Origin: Actinocrinis sp035653575
GTDB lineage: Bacteria; Actinomycetota; Actinomycetes; Streptomycetales; Catenulisporaceae
Direction of reading: 5' to 3'
Assembly: GCF_035653575.1 (NCBI RefSeq)
Contig: NZ_DASRBQ010000124.1
Location: 55,548 to 119,547 of the forward strand
Length of the DNA: 64,000 nt
Shown here: positions 52,229-60,549 of the stretch, piece by piece
How positions within the stretch are numbered: the first letter of the stretch is position 1
Layout: every line of letters begins with the position of its first letter
Translations under genes and position numbers: made by a program
The notes under the pieces: model-generated
The model's input: the letters and a program-made list of their open reading frames with translations, nothing else
What the model was told of the DNA's origin: nothing
Database searches by the model: none

Positions 52229-52534
52229 TGTGCTCTCTCCCTCTGCGTCCGGCCCCTGCGGAACCCGAGCTGACGAGCCGTCCGCACGATGGTAGCGACC
52301 TGCGCCGATCCCGCCGAGACGACACCGCGACCACGCACCGTCGCGCACTGACCCGCGCACCCATACGCAGCCGTCCGCGGCGGATACCGACACTCTGACA
52401 AGCGTGACCGGCAAACCCCCGACGTGCTGCCAGGTGTCCGCCGTGCGTTACTTCGTTATCGTCGAGAGCAGCCTCGCCCCTTTTTCGCCTGCCTGTCTTC
52501 TACCCGGCCGCAAGCCCTAAGGAGCACCCGCCCG
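52229..52534. other. Divergent region between the VirD4-like gene and gabT
   Basis: No gene is seen in these 306 nt. The gabT ATG is preceded by AAGGAG. The segment around 52450-52480 (GTTACTTCGTTATCG and a CTTTTT run) is the A/T-richest part and the best place for the gabT promoter. Confidence 0.35.
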
Positions 52535-53896
52535 ATGACGACCTCCTCCCGCCCTGTCGGCGGCCCCTCGCTGCCCCAGGAGCGGCGGCTCGTGACCGAG
52601 ATCCCCGGTCCCCGGTCGCGCGAGCTGTTCGCCCGGCGCAACGAGACCGTGGCGCTCGGCGTGTCGACGACGCTGCCGGTGTTCGTCACCCGCGCGGGCG
52701 GCGGCGTACTGGAGGACGTGGACGGCAACTCGCTGATCGACTTCGGCTCCGGCATCGCGGTGACCAGCGTCGGCAACAGCGCGGAGGCCGTGGTCAGGCG
52801 CGCGACCGAGCAGCTGCAGCGGTTCACCCACACCTGCTTCATGGTCACGCCCTACGAGGGCTACGTCGCCGTCTGCGAGGCGCTGGCCGAGCTGACCCCC
52901 GGCGACCACGCGAAGAAGTCCGCGCTGTTCAACTCGGGCGCCGAGGCGGTGGAGAACGCGGTCAAGATCGCCCGCGCCTACACCAAGCGGCAGGCGGTGG
53001 TCGTCTTCGACCACGGATACCACGGCCGCACGAACCTGACCATGGCGCTGACCGCGAAGAACATGCCGTACAAGAACGGCTTCGGCCCGTTCGCCCCGGA
53101 GATCTACCGGGTGCCCATGGCCTACCCGCTGCGCTGGCCGACCGGCCCGGAGCACTGCGCCGAGGAAGCCGCCGCGCAGGCGATCTCGCAGATCGAGAAG
53201 CAGGTCGGCGCGCAGAACGTGGCCGCGGTCATCATCGAGCCGATCCAGGGCGAGGGCGGCTTCATCGAGCCGCCGCCCGGCTTCCTGCCGCGCATCGCGC
53301 AGTTCTGCCGGGACAACGGGATCGTGTTCGTCGCGGACGAGATCCAGACCGGCTTCTGCCGCACCGGCGACTGGTTCGCCTGCGAGCACGAGGGCGTGGT
53401 CCCGGACCTGGTGACCACGGCCAAGGGCCTGGCCGGCGGCCTGCCGCTGGCCGCGGTGACCGGCCGCGCCGAGATCATGGACGCCGCGCACGCCGGCGGC
53501 CTCGGCGGCACCTACGGCGGCAACCCGGTGGCCTGCGCCGCGGCCCTCGGCGCGATCGACACCATGCGCGCGGAGGACCTGGCGGGCCGGGCGCGCAAGA
53601 TCGGCGAGGTGATGACCAGCCGGCTGCGGGCGCTCGCGGAGCGCCACCCGGAGATCGCCGAGGTGCGCGGCCGCGGCGCGATGATCGCGATCGAGCTGGT
53701 CAAGCCGGGGACTCTAGAGCCGGCGCCCGAGGTCGCGGTCAAGGCGGCGGCGTTCTGCCACGCCGCCGGTGTGGTGGTACTCACCTGCGGCACTTTCGGC
53801 AACGTGCTGCGCTTCCTTCCGCCCCTGGTTATCGGCGATGATTTGCTGAGTGAAGGCCTGGACGTGATCGAGCAGGCCTTCGACTCCATGAGCTGA
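52535..53896 (+). CDS. gabT: 4-aminobutyrate--2-oxoglutarate aminotransferase
   Basis: A PLP enzyme moving the GABA amino group to 2-oxoglutarate, giving succinate semialdehyde. The 453 residues carry the PLP lysine Lys297 in VTTAKGLAGGLP, Asp268 in VFVADEIQTGF and the GYHGRTNLTMALT substrate/PLP segment (161-173). ATG at 52535 with AAGGAG upstream is chosen over in-frame starts from 52424. It is the first gene of the polyamine/GABA block and would follow the aminoaldehyde oxidation done by the dehydrogenase at 63210-64000. A perfect 16-bp hairpin terminates it. Confidence 0.95.
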   Translation: MTTSSRPVGGPSLPQERRLVTEIPGPRSRELFARRNETVALGVSTTLPVFVTRAGGGVLEDVDGNSLIDFGSGIAVTSVGNSAEAVVRRATEQLQRFTHTCFMVTPYEGYVAVCEALAELTPGDHAKKSALFNSGAEAVENAVKIARAYTKRQAVVVFDHGYHGRTNLTMALTAKNMPYKNGFGPFAPEIYRVPMAYPLRWPTGPEHCAEEAAAQAISQIEKQVGAQNVAAVIIEPIQGEGGFIEPPPGFLPRIAQFCRDNGIVFVADEIQTGFCRTGDWFACEHEGVVPDLVTTAKGLAGGLPLAAVTGRAEIMDAAHAGGLGGTYGGNPVACAAALGAIDTMRAEDLAGRARKIGEVMTSRLRALAERHPEIAEVRGRGAMIAIELVKPGTLEPAPEVAVKAAAFCHAAGVVVLTCGTFGNVLRFLPPLVIGDDLLSEGLDVIEQAFDSMS

Positions 53897-53931
53897 CCGC
53901 CCTGTCCCCGGGAGTGCGGCCCGAGGACGAC

Positions 53932-53971
53932 AGCGCGGCGCCCGCCCCCGACCCCGGGCGGGCGCCGCGCT
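53932..53971 (+). terminator. Hairpin terminator after gabT
   Basis: Arms 53932-53947 and 53956-53971 form a perfect 16-bp GC-rich stem (AGCGCGGCGCCCGCCC and its complement) with an 8-nt loop, 36 nt after the gabT stop codon. Confidence 0.75.
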
Positions 53972-54098
53972 CGTCTTCGCCGCGAGGCTCGCTTCCGTGT
54001 CCTCCGGTGCGGTGGCCGGGCCGTAGCGCGTGGCTGGCGCGGTGTGAAGAACCTGTGCACGCCAGCCCGAAGCTCCGTCCCGGGTGAGCCGCGCAGCG

Positions 54099-54112
54099 TA
54101 CCCTCGAAGGGA
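54099..54112 (+). promoter_or_regulatory. Predicted near-leaderless start of the PAP2 gene
   Basis: TACCCT at 54099-54104 lies 7 nt before the ATG. GAAGGG overlaps the remaining gap, so a very short leader with weak ribosome binding is also possible. Confidence 0.3.
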
Positions 54113-54945
54113 TGCAGCGCACTTTCGAAGAGACGCCGAACTCCCGACCAGAGCCGACGGCGCTGCCGGCGACGCCCCCGTCGCCGGCCGCCGACGACGC
54201 CGGTCCATCCGGGGGTCCTGGTCCATCCGGGGGTCCTGGTTCGTCCGGTGGTTCCGTGCGCTGGTGGCTCGCCCCGATCGCGCTGCTGCTCGGCTTCGCG
54301 TTCCTGCTCTGGCAGGTCAAGTCGCACGGTCCCGTCACCCGGTTGGACCTACATCTGCGCGATGGCTTACAGCGCGACGCGCTCGACCCGTCGCTGTCCT
54401 GGATGCTGCGGCCGGGGCGCGCGATGGCCGACCTCGGCGACCAGACGATGGCGCTGTCGGTGCTGTTCGTCAGCACCATCCTCGCGGTGCGATTCACCCG
54501 CTCCTGGCTGCCCTCGTTGGTCTCCGTGGCAGCCGTGGCCGCCCTCCTCACCGTCATCCCGCTCAAGCTGTGGATCGACCGCCCCGGTCCTAGTCACAGC
54601 GTGCTCGGTGACGCGGCACTCGGTTACTTCCCTTCCGGCCACACCGCGGACGCGACGCTGTGCTACGGGACCAGCGCGCTGCTGCTGTGCGTCTTCGTCA
54701 TCCCGCTCGGCCCGGAACTGGTCAGCCGGCACCGCCGCGCGCTAAGCCGCACGGTCACCGCCGGTGCGGCGCTGCTCGTCCTGATGACGATCTTCGGGCT
54801 GCTCTGGTCCAACTTCCACTGGCTCTCCGACACTCTCGGTTCGCTGTGCTGGTGCGGCGCCGCCCTGCTCGTGCTGCGGCACTACACCCTCACCCGGCTG
54901 GTCCCGCGGGCCGCGGGGAGGGAAATTCGCCCTCCGCGTGGCTAG
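54112..54945 (+). CDS. PAP2-family membrane phosphatase
   Basis: A 277-residue multi-pass membrane protein of the type 2 phosphatidic acid phosphatase family. A disordered Pro/Gly/Ser arm comes first (1-48, encoded partly by 18-bp repeats at 54202-54255). Six or so hydrophobic segments follow. Motif 1 region KLWIDRPGP (152-160) has Lys152 but Gly159 where many family members have the second Arg. Motif 2 is FPSGHTAD (173-180). Motif 3 has His236 and Asp240 in FHWLSDTLGS. Substrates of this family include undecaprenyl pyrophosphate and phosphatidylglycerol phosphate; the sequence does not choose between them. It sits 9 nt upstream of the LuxR-VOC gene, but with its own -10-like motif. Confidence 0.88.
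   Translation: MQRTFEETPNSRPEPTALPATPPSPAADDAGPSGGPGPSGGPGSSGGSVRWWLAPIALLLGFAFLLWQVKSHGPVTRLDLHLRDGLQRDALDPSLSWMLRPGRAMADLGDQTMALSVLFVSTILAVRFTRSWLPSLVSVAAVAALLTVIPLKLWIDRPGPSHSVLGDAALGYFPSGHTADATLCYGTSALLLCVFVIPLGPELVSRHRRALSRTVTAGAALLVLMTIFGLLWSNFHWLSDTLGSLCWCGAALLVLRHYTLTRLVPRAAGREIRPPRG
54202..54255 (+). repeat. 18-bp tandem repeat, three units, in the PAP2 gene
   Basis: Two identical GGTCCATCCGGGGGTCCT units and one diverged unit encode the Gly-Pro-Ser-Gly-Gly-Pro run in the N-terminal arm. The copy number could vary without a frameshift. Confidence 0.75.
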
Positions 54946-54955
54946 CCTGGCGCCG
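54943..54955 (+). promoter_or_regulatory. Predicted leaderless start of the LuxR-VOC gene
   Basis: TAGCCT at 54943-54948 is exactly 6 nt before the GTG at 54955, inside or right after the end of the PAP2 gene. No Shine-Dalgarno sequence is present. Confidence 0.35.
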
Positions 54956-55608
54956 TGAACGGCAACGGGTCGCGACGCGGCAGGCCACGGCATCCGGACG
55001 TGCTGACCCCCGCTGAGTGGCGGACCGTCGACGCGGTGCGCCACGGGATGAGCACGCGCCACATCGCGCGGCTGCGCGGCGTGAGCCCGGACGCCGTGAA
55101 GTTCCACGTCGCGAACGCCCTCGCGAAGCTCGGCCTGGCCAACCGCGCCGAGTTGCGCCAGTGGCGCGGCGTGCCGAGAGACAGCGCCCTGAGGAAAGGA
55201 CCCGCCGCGATGGAACCCGGAGCACGGCTCGAACTCGGCCCGCTCGGCCAGATCTCCCGGCACGTGCGCGACTTCGACGCGGCGGTCGACTGGTACGGCA
55301 AGACGCTCGGGCTCGAGCACCTCTACACCTTCGGCCAGCTCGCCTTCTACGACTGCGGCGGAGTCCGGCTGATGATCAGCCCGCCCGAACCAGGCGCGCA
55401 GCCGGGGACGCCCTCGCTGCTGTACTTCCGCGTGTCCGACATTCAGCACGCGTACGACGAGCTGACCGCGCGCGGCGCCATCTTCTCCGGAGCCCCGCAC
55501 CTGATCCACCGGCACGCGAACGGCGTCGAGGAGTGGATGGCCTTCTTCGCGGACCCGGACGGCAATCCGCTCGCGATCATGTCCCAAGTGGAGCCGCGGC
55601 AGGGCTAG
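54955..55608 (+). CDS. LuxR-type HTH fused to a VOC/glyoxalase domain
   Basis: A 217-residue fusion. Residues 17-70 form a LuxR/FixJ DNA-binding helix-turn-helix (LTPAEWRTVDAVRHGMSTRHIARLRGVSPDAVKFHVANALAKLGLANR). Residues about 95-213 form a vicinal-oxygen-chelate domain (ISRHVRDFDAAVDWYGKTLGLEHLYTF, then GGVRLMISPPEPG, then WMAFFADPDGNPLAIMSQ). The glutamate and histidine positions of catalytic glyoxalases are only partly kept, so the VOC part may sense a ligand. An ATG at residue 86 could start a free VOC protein. GTG at 54955 has a -10-like motif 6 nt upstream, suggesting a leaderless mRNA. The target genes could be the polyamine block next to it; this is inference from position only. Confidence 0.88.
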   Translation: MNGNGSRRGRPRHPDVLTPAEWRTVDAVRHGMSTRHIARLRGVSPDAVKFHVANALAKLGLANRAELRQWRGVPRDSALRKGPAAMEPGARLELGPLGQISRHVRDFDAAVDWYGKTLGLEHLYTFGQLAFYDCGGVRLMISPPEPGAQPGTPSLLYFRVSDIQHAYDELTARGAIFSGAPHLIHRHANGVEEWMAFFADPDGNPLAIMSQVEPRQG

Positions 55609-55655
55609 CGTCTCGGCGGAGAGGCGCCGGCCCTGCGCGGCCTTGCGACGGCCTG

Positions 55656-57173
55656 CTAGACGTTCTGCGGGAAGCCGAGGTTGATCCCGCCGTGCGAGGG
55701 GTCCAGCCAGCGCTGGGTGACCGCCTTGGTGCGCGTGTAAAAGTGCACGCCCTGCGGACCGTAGGCGTGCGAGTCGCCGAACAGCGACGACTTCCAGCCG
55801 CCGAAGGAGAAGTAGGCGACCGGGACCGGGATCGGCACGTTGATCCCGACCATGCCGACCTCGACCTCGTTGCGGAACCTGGCCGCCGCGCCGCCGTCGT
55901 TGGTGAAGATGGCGGTGCCGTTGCCGTAGGGGTTGGCGTTGATCAGCTCGATCGCCTGGTCGTAGGACTTCGCCCGCACCACGCTGAGCACCGGGCCGAA
56001 GATCTCGTCGGTGTAGATCTCCATCTCGGAGGTCACGTGGTCGAAGAGGGTCGGGCCGAGCCAGTAGCCGCCGGAGGTGTCCACGCCGGTCTGCTCGGCG
56101 GAGTCGATCGCGTGCTCGCGCCCGTCGACGACCAGGCTCGCCCCGGACTTGAGGCCGGCGTCGAGGTACGAGGTGACCTTGTCCCGGTGCGCGGCGGTGA
56201 CCAGCGGCCCCATCTCGGAGGTCGGCGCGCAGCCGGGGCCGACCCGCAGCTTGGCCATCCGGTCCGCGATCTTCTGGACCAGCTCGTCGCCCACCGGGTC
56301 CACCGCGACCAGGACCGAGACCGCCATGCAGCGCTCGCCGGCCGCGCCGAAACCGGCCGAGACCGCGGCGTCGGCGGCCAGGTCGAGATCGGCGTCGGGC
56401 AGTACGACCATGTGGTTCTTCGCGCCGCCGAGCGCCTGCACCCGCTTGCCGTAGCGGGTGCCGTTCTCGTAGACGTAGCGCGCGATCGGCGTCGAGCCGA
56501 CGAACGAGACCGCCTTGACGTCCGGGTGTTCGAGCAGTCGGTCCACCGCGACCTTGTCGCCGTGCACGACGTTGAACACCCCGTCCGGCAGCCCGGCCTC
56601 CTTCCACAGCGCGGCCAGCCAGTTCGCCGCGGAGGGGTCCTTCTCGCTGGGCTTGACCACGACGGTGTTGCCGGTGGCCAGCGCGATCGGGAAGAACCAC
56701 ATCGGCACCATGGCCGGGAAGTTGAACGGCGAGATGATCGCGACCGGGCCGAGCGGCTGCTGCAGCTCGTAGACCTCGACCCCGGTGGAGGCGGACTCGA
56801 CGAAGCCGCCCTTGACCAAGTGCGGGATGCCGCAGGCGAACTCGACCACCTCGAGGCCGCGGGCCACTTCGCCGAGGGCGTCGGAGTGCACCTTGCCGTG
56901 CTCGGAGACGATCAGCGCGGCCAGTTCGTCGCGCCGGGCGCTGAGCAGCTCCCGGAAGTTGAACAGCAGCTGCACCCGCCTGGCCAGCGAGGTCGCCCGC
57001 CACTGCGGGAACGCGGCCACGGCGGCGGCGACCGCGTCGTCCACCTCGCGGACCGAGGCGTAGTCCACGACGCCGGTGCCCTGCCCGGTGGCCGGATCGT
57101 GCAGGTCCCCGCGCCGGTCGGCCACGCCCGACCAGGGCGCCCCGTCGATCCAGTGTGTGACGTGCTTGCTCAC
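55656..57173 (-). CDS. mmsA: CoA-acylating methylmalonate-semialdehyde dehydrogenase
   Basis: It oxidises malonate- or methylmalonate-semialdehyde to acetyl- or propionyl-CoA, in valine, beta-alanine and inositol degradation. The 505 residues have the MMSDH hallmarks: EHGKVHSDALGEVARGLEVVEFACG (91-115), SPFNFPAMVPMWFFP, KPSEKDPS (174-181), and ALGGAKNH (248-254) where other dehydrogenases have Glu. The nucleophile is Cys282 in AAGERCMAV. The GTG start at 57173 gives MSKHVTHWIDG. In this block it could handle beta-alanine-derived semialdehyde from spermidine or spermine, but a valine role is equally possible. Confidence 0.94.
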   Translation of the reverse strand: MSKHVTHWIDGAPWSGVADRRGDLHDPATGQGTGVVDYASVREVDDAVAAAVAAFPQWRATSLARRVQLLFNFRELLSARRDELAALIVSEHGKVHSDALGEVARGLEVVEFACGIPHLVKGGFVESASTGVEVYELQQPLGPVAIISPFNFPAMVPMWFFPIALATGNTVVVKPSEKDPSAANWLAALWKEAGLPDGVFNVVHGDKVAVDRLLEHPDVKAVSFVGSTPIARYVYENGTRYGKRVQALGGAKNHMVVLPDADLDLAADAAVSAGFGAAGERCMAVSVLVAVDPVGDELVQKIADRMAKLRVGPGCAPTSEMGPLVTAAHRDKVTSYLDAGLKSGASLVVDGREHAIDSAEQTGVDTSGGYWLGPTLFDHVTSEMEIYTDEIFGPVLSVVRAKSYDQAIELINANPYGNGTAIFTNDGGAAARFRNEVEVGMVGINVPIPVPVAYFSFGGWKSSLFGDSHAYGPQGVHFYTRTKAVTQRWLDPSHGGINLGFPQNV

Positions 57174-57311
57174 GGGTTATCGCCCCTTGGGTTGGAATGT
57201 GCGGATGCTGTGCTTTCGAGTCTGCTGACCTGGCACGGGGTGGCCAATTGCCACAGTGTCGGCGCCGGAGCCATTCGGCTTACAGCAGCGCGCCGGCTCG
57301 CGCGCGCCGGC

Positions 57312-58709
57312 TCAGCTGTCGAAGCCGAGCCCAACGCGGTCGAGGGCGCGTAGCCACAGATTCCGCTTGCCCTCGTTGCGATCGGCGCGGTCCAGCGACC
57401 AGCGCGTGAGGTTCACGCCGAGTGCCTTGAACGGCTCGGGCGGGAAGGGCAGCGGCTTGCTGCGTACCAGCTGAAGGTCCGTCAACTCGGTCGGCTTACC
57501 GGTGAGCAGGTCGAGCATCACGTTCGCGCCGAAGCGGGTCGCTCCAACGCCGAGTCCGGTGTACCCGGCCCCGTACGCTACCCGGCCGTTGTGTGAGGTA
57601 CCGAAGAACGCGCAGAAGCGGGTGCAGGTGTCGATGACGCCACCCCAGCTGTGCGTGAACTTCAGCCCCTCCAGCTGCGGGAAGGTCTGGAAGAAGTGCT
57701 CGGCGAGTTTGGTGAACGTCGCTGGGCGCTGATCCAGTTCGGAGCGGATGCGGCTGCCGTAGTAGTAGATCGCGTCGTAACCGCCCCAGAGGATGCGGTT
57801 GTCGGCGGTGAGCCGGTAGTAGTGGAACTGGTTACCGCTGTCGCCAATACCCTGACGCGCGCTCCAGCCCAGCTCGGCAAGCTGCGCGGTACTTAGCGGT
57901 TCTGTCATCAGCACGTAGTCGTATACGGGCACGATGTACGGTCTGACGCGCTTGAGCAACGACGGAAAGGCATTCGTGGCCAGTACCACATGGTCTGCGA
58001 CCACCCATTTGCCCTGCCGAGTGCGCAGCGAGGGGCCGTTGACGCTCTTCTCCAGCGCGACGACCGGCGAGCGCTCGTAAATGCGCACGCCCAGCTCCAG
58101 GCACGCTTCGCGCAGACCCCAGGCCAGCTTGGCCGGGTGGATGATCGCGCAGCCCTCCCGGTCCCAGGTCGCGGCGAGATAGGTCGGCGAGTTGACCTGT
58201 GCGCGGGTCTGCTCGGCGTCGAGGAACTCGACCCGCTCGCCGTACTGCGCGGCCACGTCCGCGTACTGGCGCAGCTCGGCGGCCTGCCACGGCGCGGTGG
58301 CGACGTTCATCTCGCCGGTGCGCTCCCAGTCACAGTCGATGCGGTACTTGCGCAGCGTCGCCTCGATCGCGTCCAGGTTCTCCGCGCCGAGGCGGGTGAG
58401 GGTGCGCAGTTCGTCGGGGAAGCGGTCGATTCCGTTAGGCAGGCCGTGCGTCAGCGAGGCGGCGCAGAATCCGCCGTTGCGGCCGGAAGCCGCCCAGCCG
58501 GTCCGCGCTCCCTCCAGCACGACCACGTCGCGGCCGGGGTCGCGCTCCTTCGCCAGCAACGCGGTCCACAGCCCGCTGTAGCCTGCGCCGACGATCGCGA
58601 GGTCACAGCGCACGTCGTCGCGCAGCGGCGGCAGCGGTGCGGGGCGGCCGGGGTCGTCCAGCCAAAACGACTGCGGTACGGCCCCGGCCAACGCATGGTT
58701 CACGTCCAT
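57312..58709 (-). CDS. FAD-dependent amine oxidase (PuuB/DadA-like)
   Basis: A 465-residue flavoprotein of the glycine/D-amino-acid oxidase family. The FAD-binding GxGxxG motif is VGAGYSGLW (about 41-49), followed by VVVLEGARTGWAASGRNGGF. The C-terminal part has the family GYTGLGVGATRFGANVMLDLL segment. It closely resembles gamma-glutamylputrescine oxidase-type proteins that accompany polyamine transporters in Streptomyces. ATG at 58709 starts 2 nt after the permease stop; a GTG at 58715 overlapping that stop is an alternative. It is the last gene of the potDABC transcript. Its substrate could be putrescine or a conjugate. An inherited start at 59501 would run through the permease gene and is wrong. 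Confidence 0.9.
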   Translation of the reverse strand: MDVNHALAGAVPQSFWLDDPGRPAPLPPLRDDVRCDLAIVGAGYSGLWTALLAKERDPGRDVVVLEGARTGWAASGRNGGFCAASLTHGLPNGIDRFPDELRTLTRLGAENLDAIEATLRKYRIDCDWERTGEMNVATAPWQAAELRQYADVAAQYGERVEFLDAEQTRAQVNSPTYLAATWDREGCAIIHPAKLAWGLREACLELGVRIYERSPVVALEKSVNGPSLRTRQGKWVVADHVVLATNAFPSLLKRVRPYIVPVYDYVLMTEPLSTAQLAELGWSARQGIGDSGNQFHYYRLTADNRILWGGYDAIYYYGSRIRSELDQRPATFTKLAEHFFQTFPQLEGLKFTHSWGGVIDTCTRFCAFFGTSHNGRVAYGAGYTGLGVGATRFGANVMLDLLTGKPTELTDLQLVRSKPLPFPPEPFKALGVNLTRWSLDRADRNEGKRNLWLRALDRVGLGFDS

Positions 58710-58711
58710 AG

Positions 58712-59608
58712 TCACCGCCGTCGTGCCCGTAGCCGACCGACCACGAGCATGCCCGCGATACCCGTCATCGTCACAAGCATCATCATCGACCCGATCACGT
58801 CGATCTGCGTCGGCACCGAACGCTGTACCGCTCCGTAGACGTACAGCGGGAAGGTGATCTGGTCGCCGGCTGTGTACTTGGTGACGATGTAGTCGTCCAC
58901 GGACAGCGCGAACGACAGCAGCGCGGCGGCCAGGATTCCCGGTGCGACCAGCGGCAGCGTCACCTTCATGAACGTCTGGCGCGGGGTGGCGTAGAGGTCC
59001 TGCGCCGCCTTCTCCAAGGTGGGGTCCATGCCGGCCAGCCGCGACTTGACCGTCACCACGACATAGCTCAGGCAGAACATGATGTGGCCGATCACGATGG
59101 TCCAGAAACCCATCGAGCCGCTGCCGATCGTGGAGAAGAACAGGGTCAGCAGGGTGGCGCCCATGATGATCTCGGGCGCGGCCATCGGGAGGAAAAGCAG
59201 CACGTTGACGGCCGGGCGGGCCCGGAAGCGGTGGCGCGACATGGCGAACGCGGCCATCGTGCCCAGGACCGTGGAGCCGATCATGGCCACCACGCCGATC
59301 TCCAGCGACAGGCCCATGTGCTGGCAGATGTCGCCGACCGCGCACGGGTGCCGCCAGGCGTCGGTGGAGAACTGGTGCCAGATGTAGTTGTACTTCCCGA
59401 TCGGCGAGTTGAACGACATGACGAGCATCACGACGTTCGGCGCCAGCAGGAAGACGAAGATCAGCACCGAGGTGGTGGCCAGGACGTGCGCCCGCACCCA
59501 CTCCAGCGGGCTGCGGCGGCGCGTGGCGCGCGCGGCGGGCGCCTTTCCCGAAACCGTCGCGGCCGTGGACCGGTTCGCGGCGGCGGTGCTTGTGGTCAGC
59601 GCGGACAC
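58712..59608 (-). CDS. potC: Polyamine ABC transporter permease (PotC-like)
   Basis: A 298-residue inner-membrane permease with about six transmembrane helices. The EAA loop EKAAQDLYATPRQTFMKVTLPLVAPGI contacts the ATPase. A basic Ala/Thr-rich N-terminal arm (about 1-35) precedes the first helix (TTSVLIFVFLLAPNVVMLVMSF). The GTG start at 59608 overlaps the preceding TAG by one base, so translation is coupled. With PotB, PotA and PotD it forms a complete polyamine importer. Confidence 0.93.
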   Translation of the reverse strand: MSALTTSTAAANRSTAATVSGKAPAARATRRRSPLEWVRAHVLATTSVLIFVFLLAPNVVMLVMSFNSPIGKYNYIWHQFSTDAWRHPCAVGDICQHMGLSLEIGVVAMIGSTVLGTMAAFAMSRHRFRARPAVNVLLFLPMAAPEIIMGATLLTLFFSTIGSGSMGFWTIVIGHIMFCLSYVVVTVKSRLAGMDPTLEKAAQDLYATPRQTFMKVTLPLVAPGILAAALLSFALSVDDYIVTKYTAGDQITFPLYVYGAVQRSVPTQIDVIGSMMMLVTMTGIAGMLVVGRLRARRR

Positions 59609-60549
59609 TAGAGCAGGTCCTCCGTTCCGGCCCTCTTGACGTACACCAGGACGATCGCCAGGGTCGCGGCCATCAGGATGACCGACAGCGCGCTGGCCAC
59701 CGGGTAGCCGGTGGAGTCCTGAAGGAATTCGTGCTCGATGCTCTGGCCGATCACCAGGGTGTTCGGGTTGCCGAGCAGTTGCGCGTTGACGTAGTCGCCG
59801 ACCGCCGGGATGAAGGTCAGCAGCGTGCCGCCGACCACGCCCGGCATGGACAGCGGCAGGGTGACCCGCCGCCAGGTGGTCAGCGACGAGCAGTACAGGT
59901 CGGCCCCGGCCTCGTGCAGCCGCGGGTCGATCTTCTCCAGCGAGGTGTAGAGCGGCAGCACGGTGAACGGCAGGAAGTTGTAGACCATGCCGCACACCAC
60001 GGCCGCCGGGCTGGCCAGCACGTGGTTGCCGACGGTGAACCCGATCGCCGAGGTGAAGTTCAGGATGTGCAGGTCGTTGAGGATGTGCACGACCACGCCG
60101 TTGTCGGACAGGATCGTCTTCCAGGCGATGGTGCGGATCAGGAAGCTGGTGAACGACGGCACGATGACCAGCGCCATCAGCAGCGTCTTCCACTTGCCGC
60201 CCTTGAACGCGATGAAGTACGCGAGCGGATAGCCCATCAGCAGGCAGAAGACCGTGCACAGGAAGGCGAACAGCAGCGAGCGGCCGAACTGGCCGTTGTA
60301 CTGTGACCAGCCGTCCGAGAAGTTCGCCCAGTGCCAGGTGAGGGTGTAGCCCTGGTCCAGGCTGCCTTCCTGCACCGAGGCCGACACCGAGGTGAAGATC
60401 GGCACCACGAAGAAGATGACCAGCCACAGCACCGTCGGCGCGAGCAGCAGATAGGGCAGCCGGTTGCGCTTGCGGCGCGGCGCGGGCTCCGGCTCGCCGA
60501 TCGGCTGCGGCGCGGGCGGCACGCCGACGTTCACCGTCTGCGCACTCAT
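59608..60549 (-). CDS. potB: Polyamine ABC transporter permease (PotB-like)
   Basis: A 313-residue permease with about six helices. Its EAA loop is LHEAGADLYCSSLTTWRRVTLPLSMPGV. The N-terminus is Pro/Arg-rich (APQPIGEPEPAPRRKRNR) before the first helix (LPYLLLAPTVLWLVIFFVV). Its ATG overlaps the potA stop codon (ATGA), and its own stop overlaps potC. This tight coupling is usual for ABC subunits made in fixed ratio. Confidence 0.93.
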   Translation of the reverse strand: MSAQTVNVGVPPAPQPIGEPEPAPRRKRNRLPYLLLAPTVLWLVIFFVVPIFTSVSASVQEGSLDQGYTLTWHWANFSDGWSQYNGQFGRSLLFAFLCTVFCLLMGYPLAYFIAFKGGKWKTLLMALVIVPSFTSFLIRTIAWKTILSDNGVVVHILNDLHILNFTSAIGFTVGNHVLASPAAVVCGMVYNFLPFTVLPLYTSLEKIDPRLHEAGADLYCSSLTTWRRVTLPLSMPGVVGGTLLTFIPAVGDYVNAQLLGNPNTLVIGQSIEHEFLQDSTGYPVASALSVILMAATLAIVLVYVKRAGTEDLL

